Shown here piece by piece: positions 1-12,200 of a stretch of DNA of 64,000 nucleotides. Numbering within the stretch: the stretch's first letter is position 1; each line of letters starts with the position of its first letter. A program made the position numbers and the translations under genes. A model generated the notes under the pieces. The model did not search any database and was not told the DNA's origin. It was given only the letters and a program-made list of their open reading frames with translations. This stretch comes from Miscanthus floridulus (taxonomy: Eukaryota; Streptophyta; Magnoliopsida; Poales; Poaceae). The DNA lies in contig NC_089598.1 of assembly GCF_019320115.1 (NCBI RefSeq), positions 27,757,491 to 27,821,490 of the forward strand, written 5' to 3'.

Positions 1-3000
1 TTTATATTTATGTGGTAGGTGTTGAATTGTATTGTTTGACTCAAGTTCAAAGTTTGTTTGGATTTTGAATTTTTCGAGAAAACCTCGATTTTCAGCATTT
101 AAATCCTACCCTGAAAATCCATTTCAAAATCTAAGCATATTTTGGGGTTGAGCCCAAAAGCAAAAGTGTAGAGTTTGACAAGTTATACAAAGTTTGTTTT
201 TGGAGTTTTTCAAGTTGTTTAGAAAAATTTTGAGTAATTCAAAAAGGCATAATTTGTTAAATTTCCCTATTCAAATTCAAAAGTTCATTTCAAAATCTAG
301 ACCAAATTAGGAGATGGTTATAAAAGCAAAGTTGTAGAACTTTTGATTTTGAACAACTTTTGTTTTTGGAGATTTTTGAGTCGTTATGAAAATTTGGGAG
401 TAATTTGAGTTTCTAACTGGATGGCAATTCTGTAATTAAGTGGAACAGTACTCGCCGCTCAAACTACACCGCCGGCGACCTTCTTCAGTGTTCTAGGCGC
501 GTCGTGGCTGTCCTTGGCGTCGCGCTAGCACGGAAACGGCTCCGTCGTGGCTTTCTTGAGCTTCTGAGTCGCGTTATAAGAATCGAGACGCCGTCGTCGT
601 CGTTTTTCTTCCTCCTCTGTTTTTTTCCGTCACCACCATCGCAGCTCCGTCGAGCTCTCGCCGTCGACCTAGCGCCGTTGCCGTCTCGGCAAAGCTCGTC
701 CCAGCTTTGCCTATTCCTTGCACACCCAGCCAACCAACCTTGGTCGCCTGTATTCGCTGAGAACTTGCTGTGCGCGCTCTTCTTCCTCGCGGCCGGCAAC
801 ATCTCCGTCATGGCTGCTCCGTCGTGGCCAGCACTCTACGGTGAGCTTCTGACCTCGGGAAGCATTGTTTCAACTTTTCCATGATGCATGGTGCTTTGTG
901 CCCAGTTGATTGACCATTTTGTCCACCATAGTCGCCGAAACATCGCCGTGGTCGTTGCGTGCTCTGCCGTGGTTGCTGTGAATGTCGACTAGCGCCTCCG
1001 CTGATCATCCAGCTCGGCTCTTGGCTCCAACTCGTTCGGGGTAAGCTGCTGGTGCTTCCTGAGCCATCCGTTTAAGCTTTACAGGTCTCACATCACCGGC
1101 GTAGTGCAGTAGCACCGTCGTGGCCGCCATGGTCGGCGTAGTGCTCGGTTCAGTCCGTAATTGGTCGCGTTAGTGCCATAAATCGATGCGCTGTGACGTA
1201 GTGATCATGTTAGTACCCTCGACATCGCTGTTGGTCTCACCGGCGGCGAGAATTCGCTGGTCAGCACGCGTACCACCGTGGTCAACGTCGGAGGTTAGGG
1301 ATGACAGGTGGGGTCGGGTTCTCAGTGACTCAACGTTCAAATGGAATTTTTCTATTTTCAGATTTGAATGAATAGCGATGTAATTTGTTATTTTTGTGTA
1401 GATTTATTTAGAGCTCCAAAAATTATGAAATTTTTTGTGTGACCTCCCTATGGTGTATATTATTTAAGAAAAATATGAAATAATGTTTTTCAGTAATTTT
1501 TAATATGATAAAAATTGCTCAATTAATTAATAAATGGATTTCCATGATTTTTCTAGGCTTATTTAATTGTCCAAAAATTATGAAATGTGTTTTACCACTT
1601 ACTTATCATGTAATGAACATTTACTAAAATTTTGAGCTCAATCAGAATGAGTTGATTTATTTCATAATTTTGAATTAAATAATTAATTCATAAAAGCAAA
1701 TAGTAACCTTTAATGATTTAGGTTTTGTTTGAAATTTTGGATTGAGTGATGACCTTGGGTCATTAGTTGGTAATGATCCTTGGCAATTGATGTAAGTAAT
1801 ATGAAAAAGATTTGGTTAGTTTGACTTGCAACTGTACCACGAAGGAAAGTTGTATTCAAATTCTTAATTTTTGCATCCATCATCGAGCATCATATTTTGT
1901 ATTCCGCATTATGTTAAACATGGCATTGTTACTACGTGTAGTGAACAAAGGTGAACACATGGTAACTAATCAAGTTGTTGAGGAAGTTAATCCATCTATT
2001 GAGGTCGGATCGAATACTTGTGAAACATCGCAGGAACCAGGCTTTTCCGTCAACGAAGGCAAGCCCCGGATGCATACAAACCTACCTTGTGTTTTACAAA
2101 TCAATTTCGCTTTTGCTTTTTGTTACTATATTAAGTAATTAGGAGTTAAGTAAGAACCTAATTGGTGCATTACCACCCTTGTTATTCCATATTTACCATA
2201 TTACCAGTTTTAAATTCGTATACGCCTAGTTTTGCTTAGCTAGGCGTAGAACGATGAAAGTCGGGTGATTACCTGCCACCTACACGTTTTAAATGGAACC
2301 TTGGTTACTTATGTTATCATGTGATATGGGGATTTGGAGTAATAAATCTAGACCGGGCGGACTCGGTGTGTGTGAGCCACAAGACATGGAGGTCTTGTGA
2401 GCGGGCTCTTTCCGCCTGTGTCGATAAAGGTCCGTCCATTGTTGAACTGTGTGCGGTGAGACTTTGTAGTACTAACCACATACTCTAGTAGTCCTTAACT
2501 TGGTGATTCTATTACGAGAATGGCTACTCGCGCATTGGGAGTGGAGAGATGGCGGGAATAGCGTGTACCCACGTGGCAATGGGCTGGATTGGTGGAGTAC
2601 TGTATTCTCGGGTGGCATAGACCCGTTCTTGTTTTAGAGGATCCGAAAGTAGGTTGATATATGTAGGTCGGGGACCTGCATATGTCGTGTGGTCTGGAAT
2701 TCCCAGCTGGGTTTAATCAGTTCGAATCGTCGTTGCTCCTCGGTTATGGAGACTCACTTCTCTGTTCATCATCGTAGAACTAATAACTAGAACTCGAATA
2801 AGGCTTGTGAAGGTGTTGGAGATGAAGTTTCATGATCTCAACATGGATCGTGTCAGCTTTGTATATGATTTTATGAAGTTTTCTATATAAAGAATTTTGT
2901 TAAAGAGCTTGTATGCAAAGAACTTTGATTATTGTTAAAACCATACCTTGAATCCCTGAGCCAGCATTCCTAAGTTTATCAGTTAATATTTTGGTTAAGT

Positions 3001-3484
3001 TTTGTTGAGTACTTTTGTACTTAGGGTTCGTTGACCCTTGTTGCAGGTGAGCCTCATGAGCAGATCTGTTTTAGATCATGCTGTATGACAGTTGTTCCTT
3101 GTGATGACGATGAGAAGTAAATGTGTGGCCCTTGGGCAGGGCAGTTTTATTGTGTGTGTTGTATTATATTATAATGCCACTCCACTACTACTACGGTTTG
3201 TAATAATTATCGAACTTAGTTTGTAAGGTTTGAAACAACTGGTTTGTAAACTAAGTTATTGTAAGACTTCCGCTGTTTTTACTTTGGTATTGATTTTTGA
3301 ATAAATGTTGTAATACGGCAATGACTCTGTAATGTGATCCTGCTCGAAAATCGTGGATGATTCGGGGTTCCCCGAGGACACCCGATAGACTTCTTAAGTT
3401 ACCAGGAACATATGCCTATTTGTCAAAGGTTGTTGGATAGTGACAAGTGCATGTGGGTCCTATAATTTAGGAGGTTCTACCATA
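1..3484 (+). repeat. 5' LTR of the Tekay-type element, left end missing
   Basis: Base 1 aligns with about 9399 in the 3' LTR, so roughly the first 103 bp are missing. The right end is fixed by alignment with the 3' LTR end; its terminal CA has become TA. A hand comparison of the first ~430 bp with the 3' LTR gives 13 differences, 11 of them transitions. Positions about 430-1340 are GC-rich and the rest is AT-rich. Short ORFs inside (for example near 504-884) are not conserved in frame and are not called. Confidence 0.95.
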
Positions 3485-3888
3485 GAATAGTATCAGAGCG
3501 ATTGTTGTAAGGTTTTGTTGTATTGTTTTACAAAAACTTCAAAATGATTTGGGATGACTAAATTTAACTTGATAATTTGGTTCAAATTGCTTCTGACTTA
3601 TCTTATTTCTTTCTCACCATTCCATATTTGATTAAAAAGGTTTTGTGTGGTGGAGTAGTAATCTTACTATGCCCTATATAAAAATAAATGTTGTTTATGT
3701 GCATTATAAACTTTGATGTTTTTGTTCGTAAGAACGATTCATGCATCATGATTAATTCACTCGTTACTTCCTTCACCTCTTAGTCTGGAGTTGAGTAGTG
3801 AGTCTGGTTTGAGTAATGTAATCCATCTTAGCTGCTCTTTAGACTTTGATCAAATGGTCTTACTTAGATTAAATTGGTTTCCTATAGT
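3485..3888 (+). other. Leader between 5' LTR and the small ORF
   Basis: Apart from the primer site at its start, this is AT-rich untranslated leader. It presumably holds packaging signals, but none can be recognised by eye. No ORF of note was seen. Confidence 0.5.
3488..3500 (+). promoter_or_regulatory. Primer binding site, initiator tRNA-Met
   Basis: The TATCAGAGC core lies four bases after the LTR end. It matches the usual plant iMet PBS (TGGTATCAGAGC) with the second G of TGG changed to A. It primes minus-strand synthesis. Confidence 0.85.
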
Positions 3889-4458
3889 ATGGCTCGAACC
3901 AAGATGACACCCCATAAGTCCATAGGACCCAAAGGAGTTCCTCGTCACCAACTTGCCCCTAGAAATGACGGTGCTAGCAGTAGCAGCTCTAGGCCTGATC
4001 CCCAAACAGAGATATAGAGGATTTCTGTAGAATTAGCACAAGCTACTAGAGATAGGGCTTTGGATGCTATATAGGTAGGAGAATTACAGGATCAATTGAG
4101 GCATCTCACCACCGCTCACAAGAACTGCAAAAGTATGTTAGTTCGTACGGTGGAGGGAAGGAATGAAGATTGGCATAGGGAAAATATAGCTAGAGCTAGA
4201 ACTCATGAGTTAGAATTCTATGTAGAAGATTTAGAAGAACATAATACTTATCTACATGAGGAAGTTCATAGGCTAAGCAATCTACTAAATCCTAATCATG
4301 AGCCCCAAGCTGATGCCATGGACCCCGATGTCATCCTTGCCGATGATAACAAATCGGAAGAGGAAGAAGAAGAAGATCCTAAAGAATTAGTAATGACCAA
4401 TGAAAGTGATGATGAAGGCGGTAATAATTCTGGAATGGATACCAAGCCTGAAGTTTGA
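3889..4458 (+). pseudogene. Tekay ORF1: H3-tail-like N-terminus, coiled coil, acidic C-terminus
   Basis: An ATG at 3889 opens a 189-residue frame interrupted by TAG at 4015 and 4072; both read as likely former CAG codons. The start begins M-A-R-T-K. Residues 2-23 follow the histone H3 tail with one inserted residue: positions equivalent to A1, R2, T3, K4, T6, K9, S10, G12, K14, P16, R17, Q19, L20 and A21 are identical. A Ser-rich linker follows, then a helical, probably coiled-coil stretch (about residues 70-135) with heptad-like Leu/Val spacing, then a Glu/Asp-rich tail. There is no histone fold, so it is not an inserted H3 gene. It shares the gag-pol frame but is separated by about 180 bp full of stops. 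I do not know a published function. A histone-mimic or chromatin-targeting accessory protein is my inference. Confidence 0.7.
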
Positions 4459-4638
4459 AGTAATCACGAAAAGGAGTAGAGTTGTATAATAGTTAGTTAT
4501 AGTTAAGTTATGTAGTTTTGTTTTGGTACTTATAGGTTCTGGTGTTTATATTAGTAAACCCTATGTAAATGTGTCTAGAGTAAACTTTTGTGCAATTCAA
4601 TAAAGGCTTGTGAATAAAGTTTGGTTTGTTATGAGCTG
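4459..4638 (+). other. Stop-rich spacer between ORF1 and gag, with two AATAAA hexamers
   Basis: Stops crowd the gag frame, so ORF1 and gag are not one simple protein. AATAAA occurs near 4600 and near 4613. The spacer may be an intron remnant, a leaky-scanning or IRES spacer, or a poly(A) region. The sequence alone does not decide. Confidence 0.5.
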
Positions 4639-5766
4639 ATGCGTCGTATGCGGGGTTCGTATATTCCTAGAACTTCACAAGATGAGGATGGTATTCTAGA
4701 TCCACCACCAGTTCCAATAAATCTAGCTAATGCTATAACCGCACTTATCAATGTGACGACTAAAAATCCCCGTTTGCTTCATGAGATCGCCCTAAGTAAT
4801 CAGAATCAGATGCAAGGAAACCGTGGTCGCCACCACAACAGACAGGAGGCTATATATGTTGACTTTATAGACACAAGACCACTGGTGTTCACCAAGGTAG
4901 ATGAACCATTGGAGGCTGATGACTGGCTTCGAACCATGGAACAGAAATTTGACCTTACTCCATGCACGGAGTATCAGAAACCTACGTTTGCCACCCAGCA
5001 ACTTAGAGGAGAAGCAAGTGCTTGGTGGGCGAACTTAGTGGCTATGCAACCAGCTAGCATTCCAATAACTTGGGCTGAGTTCTATACTACCTTCGGAGCC
5101 CATTATATCCATGAAGGAGTGATGGCCATGAAGCTAGATGAATTCCTTGCTTTGAAGCAAGGAGATCAAACTGTGATGCAGTATGTGGGAAGATTCAATC
5201 ACCTGTCACAATATGCATCTGAACATGTCAATACTGATGCTAAGAAGAAGAGGTGGTTTATGAGAGGTTTGAATACCAAACTGCAAACAATGATGACAAC
5301 TTGCACCAATGTCACTTATCATGAGACCGTAAATATTGCAATTGCTTCAGAGTCAAAGTATCGGCAGCATAAGGAGCTCAAAAAGAAAAAGAGTATGCCG
5401 TCCGGATCTTTTGGGGGAAATCAAAAGAGTCAGAGGGTGATTTATCATCTAGTACATCATAATCGTCCTCCTTACCGCCCGCCATAGTCTCAAGTCGGGC
5501 AACAGTCAAATGTCCGTCCTACTATAACCTATCTGAATTCACAGTCAACCAATGCTCCTGGTGGCAATGCTCCAACGTCCTAGGGTCACAACTATCCATG
5601 TTACAATTGTGGAAGGACTGGTCATTTCTCCAGGGAATGTCCATATCCTAGGTAGGCTAATCAAAATTATCAGAAGGCTCCTACCAATCAACAACAGGGT
5701 CAGGCACCAAACAAGAACCCCAATCAAAATACTCAGAAGGGCAAAGATGAGAGGAAGATAAGACGG
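4639..5766 (+). pseudogene. gag: Tekay gag (capsid and CCHC nucleocapsid)
   Basis: The first ATG in frame is at 4639. A retrotransposon gag domain spans roughly codons 70-250, with the usual W-x-R-x-M-E-Q-x-F and A-W-W motifs followed by the G-D-Q-T-V-M-x-Y-V segment. A Lys-rich linker leads to a single CX2CX4HX4C knuckle at 5599-5640. Three in-frame TAG codons (5485, 5581, 5653), probably former CAG, break the C-terminal half. The frame is otherwise open and continuous with pol, without any frameshift. Gag would form the cytoplasmic virus-like particle and bind element RNA. Confidence 0.9.
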
Positions 5767-7600
5767 GTGTTTTATATTCAAGCTGGAGAAATTCTAAAAG
5801 GGGAGCCAGTGATGATGGGTATGTTTCCTGTTGCTAATCACCCTGTAGTTATACTTTTTTATTCTGGTGCATCGCATTCATTCATCAATAGAACATTTGT
5901 TGTGAAGTATGAAATTTCAATTGGGGCAACAAAGGAAAGTTTCTTTATACAGTCGCCCGGGGGACGTCTGTGTACTAAGAAAATGGTATACCAGGTACCC
6001 GTAAACCTGGGTGGGCATATTTTTCCCACTACCATGATTATCCTTAAGGATCAGGATATAGATGTAATCTTGGGAATGAATTGGATGTATCAGCATAAGG
6101 CTATTATAGATGCTTTGAATAGGACATTAAGAGTAAGTTTGCCTGATAGTAATTCTCAACTTCTCATCCAACTTCCAACCCTAAGAAGATCAGTGGGCAA
6201 GGTCTGTGCAACTACTGTCAAAGAGATTAGAGAAATTCCTGTAGTGTGTGAATTTCCGGATGTGTTTCCAGAAGATCTACCCGGTATACCACCTGATAGG
6301 GATGTCCAGTTTAACATAGAGTTACAACCTAGAACAGCTCCGATTTCTTGGAGAGCTTATAGGATGCCACCTAAGGAATTAGCCGAGTTGAAGACTCAGT
6401 TACAAGAATTGATTGAGAAAGGATTTATTCAACCTAGTTCATCACCTTGGGGATGTCCGGCAATATTTGTGAAAAAGAAAGATAAGAACCTAAGGTTATG
6501 TGTTGACTATCGTCCGTTGAATGAAGTGACCATCAAGAATAAGTATCCCTTACCTCGGATAGATTGGCTTTTTGATCAATTGGCCGAAGCCAAAGTTTTC
6601 TCCAAGATAGATTTGAGGTCAGGATATCACCAAATCAAGATAAAGCCTAAAGATATTCCCAAAACAGCATTTACCACAAGATATGGATTATATGAATACT
6701 TGGTAATGTCTTTTGGTTTGATAAATGCTCCAGCTCATTTCATGTATCTGATGAATTCAGTATTCATGCCTGAGCTAGACAAGTTTGTAGTGGTGTTTAT
6801 TGATGACATTTTAGTATTTTCCAAGAATAAGAAAGAACATGCGGAACATCTCAGAATTGTTCTGACCTGCTTGAGAGAACATTAACTATATGCCAAGTTC
6901 AGCAAGTGTGATTTTTGGCTTAAGGAAGTGCAATTTCTTGGACATGTCTTGTTAGCCGAAGGAGTTGCAGTTGATCCCAGCAAAGTGAAGGATGTGCTTG
7001 ATTGGAAACCGCCAACCACAGTTCATCAAGTTCGGAGTTTTTTGGGTTTGGCAGGGTATTACCGTCCGTTTATTCTAGATTTCTCTAAAATATCAAAGTC
7101 CATAACTGAATTGTTGAAAAACCAAGTCAAGTTTGTCTGGTCATCTGATTGTGAAGAGGCTTTCCAGACTTTGAAAAGATTGTTGACTACTGCACCAGTG
7201 CTAGCCCAACCTAATATCGAAAAGCCGTTTGATGTGTATTGTGATGCTTCAGGTATTGGTATGAGATGTGTGTTGATGCAAGAAAGCCGAGTCATTGCTT
7301 ATGCATCTAGGCAACTTAAGCAGCATGAAGAACACTATCCAACTCATGACCTGGAGTTAGCAGCTGTGGTTCATGCTCTGAAGATTTGGTGGCATTACCT
7401 GCTTGGTAATACGTGCCATATGTATACAGACCACAAGAGCTTAAAGTATATCTTTACCCAGTCAGAATTGAACATGCGACAAAGAAGATGATTAGAACTG
7501 ATTAAGGATTATGATTTAGAAGTACATTATCACCCGGGTAAAGCAAATGTGGTTGCAGATGCCCTCAGTCGCAAAAGTTATTGCAATTGTCTGACAGTGA
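5767..7600 (+). pseudogene. pol: Tekay pol: protease, reverse transcriptase, RNase H
   Basis: Same frame as gag. The protease site reads F-Y-S-G-A-S-H-S-F near 5857-5883; the family has D-S-G, so the catalytic Asp (codon 5860) is now Tyr. RT carries the conserved V-D-Y-R-x-[14 protein letters not shown] and the catalytic F-I-D-D box at 6796-6807, which is intact. RNase H follows, with [14 protein letters not shown] and the Y-T-D-H-K-S-L motif. Premature stops are TAA at 6883 (former CAA) and TGA at 7489 (former CGA). The stop pattern looks like cytosine deamination in a silenced copy. Confidence 0.92.
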
Positions 7601-9129
7601 GAACAATGGGTTTGAATTTATGCCAAGAAATGGAGAAATTGAATGTAGAAGTAACTCAACAAGGAAGTTTGACCAACATAATTGTTGAAGCCACTATTCA
7701 AGATCAAATTATTGCTGGTCAGAAGGAAAACAAGGGTATAGCCCATATCAAGGAAAGAGTCAAGAATGAAAAAGCGGAATGCTTTAGCATAGATAATGAA
7801 GATATGTTATGGTTCAAGGATCGCCTGGTGGTACCAAAAGTTCCTGAGTTGTGGCAGTCAATTCTAGATGAAGCACATGCTACTAGGTTATCTATCCATC
7901 TAGGAAGCAACAAGATGTACCATGACTTGAAGCAAAGATTCTGGTGGACTAAAATGAAAATAGAGATTGCTAGATATATAGCAAAGTGTGATACTTGTCA
8001 AAAGGTGAAAGCTATATATTTGAGGTCTACTAGTGAATTACAACCATTACCTATTCCATCTTGGAAATGGGAGGACATAAGTATGGATTTTATTGTTGGT
8101 CTACCCAAGACATCAAAGGGATTTGATTCAGTATGGGTTATTGTAGATCGACTAACCAAATTAGCACATTTTCTTCTAGTTTAGAATACATATCCCACTA
8201 TACGGTATGCCAAGATGTATTTAGAGCGAATTGTGAGTCTCCATGGAGTACCCAAGACTATTGTGTCAGATAGGGGTACATAGTTTGTCTCTAACTTTTG
8301 GAAACAGTTGTATTCTTTATTAGGTACCAAACTTCTGTATAGTACAGCTTATCATCCACAGACTGATGGACAGACTAAAAGAGTCAATCAAGTACTTGAA
8401 GATATGTTAAGGTGTTGTGTCCTTAACTATTCCAATAAGTGGGATGAATGCTTACCTTTAGCCGAGTTCTCATACAACAATAGTTATCAAGAAAGCATTA
8501 GAATGGCTCCATTTGAAGCACTCTATGGTCGTAGATGCAGAACATCGTTGAGTTGGTCTGAGCCTGGAGAAAGAAGATTCTTTGGAGTTGACCTTGTGAA
8601 AGAAATAGAAGACAAGGTTAGGCAAATACAGAGTAATTTGAAGATAGCTTAGTCCTGCCAAAAGAGTTATGTAGATAGAAGACGAAGACCATTAGTATTT
8701 AACAAAGGAGATTTTGTATATCTGAAAGTATCACCAATGAAGGGAGTTACCCATTTTGGTGTTAAAGGAAAGTTGGCACCCCGATATATTGGACCATATC
8801 AAATTTTGGAAAGGTATGGAAAAGTGGCATATCGCTTGAAATTACCTGAACATCTCGCAGCTGTGCATGATGTGTTCTATATTTCTCAATTGAAAAAGTG
8901 TCTCTGAGTGCCTGAACAGAATGTTGAAGTTGAAGGAGTGGAACTAGAACCGGATTTAACTTATTCTGAATATCCTATCCGAGTGTTAGATCAGAAAGAT
9001 CGTGTTACTCGAAGACGGACAATGAAGTTCTATAAAATACAATAGAATCAACATTCAGAAGAGGAAGCTACTTGGGAATCAGAAGATTACTTAATAGAAA
9101 AGTTTCCTGAGTTTCTAGCGTCAATATAG
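7601..9129 (+). pseudogene. Tekay integrase with C-terminal chromodomain
   Basis: The order is an HHCC zinc domain (ending C-D-T-C-Q near 7990-8000), a DDE core, a GPF/GPY-like module (G-P-Y-Q-I-L-E-R-Y-G near 8790) and a chromodomain with the E-E-A-T-W-E-x-E-D-Y-L signature at about 9061-9096. The second Asp is at 8269. The catalytic Glu that should precede R-V-N-Q is Lys (AAA at 8377), so the enzyme is dead. Premature stops: TAG 8182, TAG 8281, TAG 8650, TGA 8905 and TAG 9043 (a former Trp codon). The apparent natural stop is TAG at 9127. In this clade the chromodomain is thought to steer insertion to H3K9-methylated heterochromatin. Confidence 0.92.
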
Positions 9130-9280
9130 AATAGAGTAATACTAGTTGAGCTCTAAGGTACAAGTTGTGTTTTGTAAAGGGACCTCAACTGTTTTATGGA
9201 CAGATTTTGTAGGTGTTCTTGCGACACATTTCCTTCTCCATTACTTACCCTATGGCTTTGAATCTTAGGGCGAGATTTCT

Positions 9281-9295
9281 TTTAGGGGGAAGGAT
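9281..9295 (+). promoter_or_regulatory. Polypurine tract before the 3' LTR
   Basis: A purine-rich run (AGGGGGAAGGA) ends directly at the TGTAACACC start of the 3' LTR. It primes plus-strand synthesis. The ~150 bp between the pol stop and this tract is short 3' untranslated sequence. Confidence 0.85.
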
Positions 9296-12200
9296 TGTAA
9301 CACCCCGGGTGTTTAAATATTAAAACTGCCATATCATCATATGCATTACAAGGCAATTGGTCATATTAAAAACTTTGAGATGCATACACTAAAACAAGTT
9401 TATATTTATGTGGTAGGTGTTGAATTGTATTGTTTGACTCAAGTTCAAAGTTTGTTTGGATTTTGAATTTTTCGAGAAAACCCCGATTTTCAGCATTTAA
9501 ATCCTACCCTAAAAATCCATTTCAAAATCTAAATATATTTTGGGGTTGAGCCCAAAAGCAAAAGTGTAGAGCTTGACAAGTTATACAAAGTTTGTTTTTT
9601 GAGTTTTTCAAGTTGTTTAGAAAAATTTTGAGTAATTCAAAAAGGCGTAATTCATTAAATTTCCCTATTCAAATTCAAAAGTTCATTTCAAAATCTAGAC
9701 CGAATTAGGAGATGGTTATAAAAGCAAAGTTATAGAACTTTTGATTTTGAACAACTTTTGTTTTTGGAGATTTTTGAGTCATTATGAAAATTTGGGAGTA
9801 ATTTGAGTTTCTAAGTGGATGGCAATTCTGTAATTAAGTGGAACAGTACTCGCCGCTCAAACTACACCGCCGACGACCTTCTTCGGCGTTCCAGGCACGT
9901 CGTGGCCGTCCTTGGTGTCGCGCTGGCATGGAAATGGCTCCGTCATGGCTTCTTTGAGCTTCTGAGTCGCGTTATAAGAACCGAGACGCCATCGTCGTCA
10001 TTTTTCTTCCTCCTCTGTTTTTTTCCCGTCACCACCACCGCAGCTCCGTCGAGCTCTCGCCGTCGACCTAGTGCCATTGCCGTCTCGGCAAAGCCCATCC
10101 TAGCTTCACCTATTCCTTGCGCACCCAGCCAACCAACCTTGGTCGCCTGTATTCGCCGAGAACTTGCTGTGCGCGCTCTTCTTCCTCGCGGCCGGCAACA
10201 TCTCTGTCATGGCTGCTCCGTCGTGGCCAACACTCTATGGTGAGCTTCTGACCTCGGGAAGCATTGTTTCAGCTTCTCCATGATGCCGTGGTGCTTTGTG
10301 CCCGGTTGATTGACCATTTTGTCCACCACAGTCGCCGGAACATCACCGTCGTCGTTGCGTGCTCCGCCGTGGTTGCTGTGAACGTCGACCAGCGCCTCCG
10401 TTGATCATCCAGCTCGGCTCTTGGCTCCAACTCGTTCGGGGTAAGCTGCTGGTGCTTCCTGAGCCATCCGTTTAAGCTTTACAGGTCTCACATCACCGGC
10501 GTAGTGCAGCAGCGCCGTCATGGCCGCCATGGTCGGCGTAGTGCTCGGTTCAGTCCGTAATTGGTCGCGTTAGTGCCATAAATCGATGCGATGTGACGTA
10601 GTGATCATGTTAGTACCCTCACCGTCGCTGTTGGTCTCACTGGCGGCGAGAATTTGCCGGTCAGCACGCGTACTGCCGTGGTCAACGTCGGAGGTTAGGG
10701 ATGACAGATGGGGTCGGGTTGTCAGTGACTCAACGTTCAAATAGAATTTTTCTATTTTCATATTTGAATGAATAGTGGTGTAATTTGTTATTTTTGTGTA
10801 GATTTATTTAGAGCTCCAAAAATTATGAAAATTTTTGTGTGACCTCCCTATGGTGTATATTATTTAAGAAAAATATGAAATAATGTTTTTCAATATTTTT
10901 TAATGTGATAAAAATTGCTCAATTAATTAATAAATAGATTTCCATGATTTTTCTAGGCTTATTTAATTGCCCAAAAATTATGAAATTTGTTTTGCCACTT
11001 ACTTATCATGTAATGAACATTTACTAAAATTTTGAGCTCAATCAGAATGAGTTGATTTATTTCATAATTTTGAATTAAATAATTAATTCATAAAAGCAAA
11101 TAGTAACCTTTAATGATTTAGGTTTTGTTTGAAATTTTGGATTGAGTGATGACCTTGGGTCATTAGTTGGTAATGATCCTTGACAATTGATGTAAGTAAT
11201 ACGAAAAAGATTTGGTTAGTTTGACTTGCAACTGTACCACGAAGGAAAGTTGTATTCAAATTCTTAATTTTTGCATCCATCATCGAGCATCATATTTCGT
11301 ATTCCGCATCATGTTAAATATGGCATTGTTACTACATGTAGTGAACGAAGGTAAACACATGGTAATTAATCAAGTTGTTGAGGAAGTTAATCCATCTATT
11401 GAGGTCGGATCGAATACTTGTGAAACATCATAGGAACCAGGCTTTTCTGTCAACGAAGGCAAGCCCCGGATGCATACAAACCTACCTTATGTTTTACAAA
11501 TCAATTTTGCTTTCGCTTTCTGTTACTGCATTAAGTAATTAGGAGTTAAGTAAGAACCTAATTGGTGCATTACCACCCTTGTTATTCCATATTTACCATA
11601 TTACCAGTTTTAAATTTGTATACGCCTAGTTTTGCTTAGCTAGGCGTAGAACGATGAAAGTCGGGTGATTACCTACCACCTGCACGTTTTCAATGGAACC
11701 TTGGTTACTTATGTTATCATGTGATATGGGGATGTGGAGTAATAAATCTAGACCGGGCGGACTCGGTGTGTGTGAGCCACAAGACATGAAGGTCTTGTGA
11801 GCGGGCTCTTTCCGCCTGTGTCGATTAAGGTCCATCCGTTGTTGAACTATGTGCGGTGAGACTTTGTAGTACTAACCACATACTCTAGTAAGCCTTAACT
11901 TGGCAATTCTATTACAAGAATGGCTACTCGCGCACTAGGAGTGGAGAGATGGTAGGAATAGCGTGTACCCACGTGGTAATGGGCTGGATTGGTGGAGTAT
12001 TGTATTCTCGGGTGGTGCGGACCCATTCTTGTTTTAGAGGATCCAAAAGTAGGTTGATTATGTAGGTCGGGGACCTACATATGTCGTGTGGTCTGGAATT
12101 CCCAGCTGGGTTTAATCGGTTCGAATCGTCGTTGCTCCTTGGTTATGGAGACTCACTTCTCTGTTCATCATCGTAGAACTAATAACTGGAACTTGAATAA

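Noticed and set aside
504..884. Possible genes in the GC-rich part of the Tekay LTRs (also 9815-10243)
   Set aside because: The frames are not kept between the two LTR copies and show no domain.
3889..4458. A histone H3 gene or pseudogene inserted in the retrotransposon
   Set aside because: Only the tail region matches. The remainder is coiled coil and acidic sequence with no histone fold, and it sits at the expected pre-gag position.
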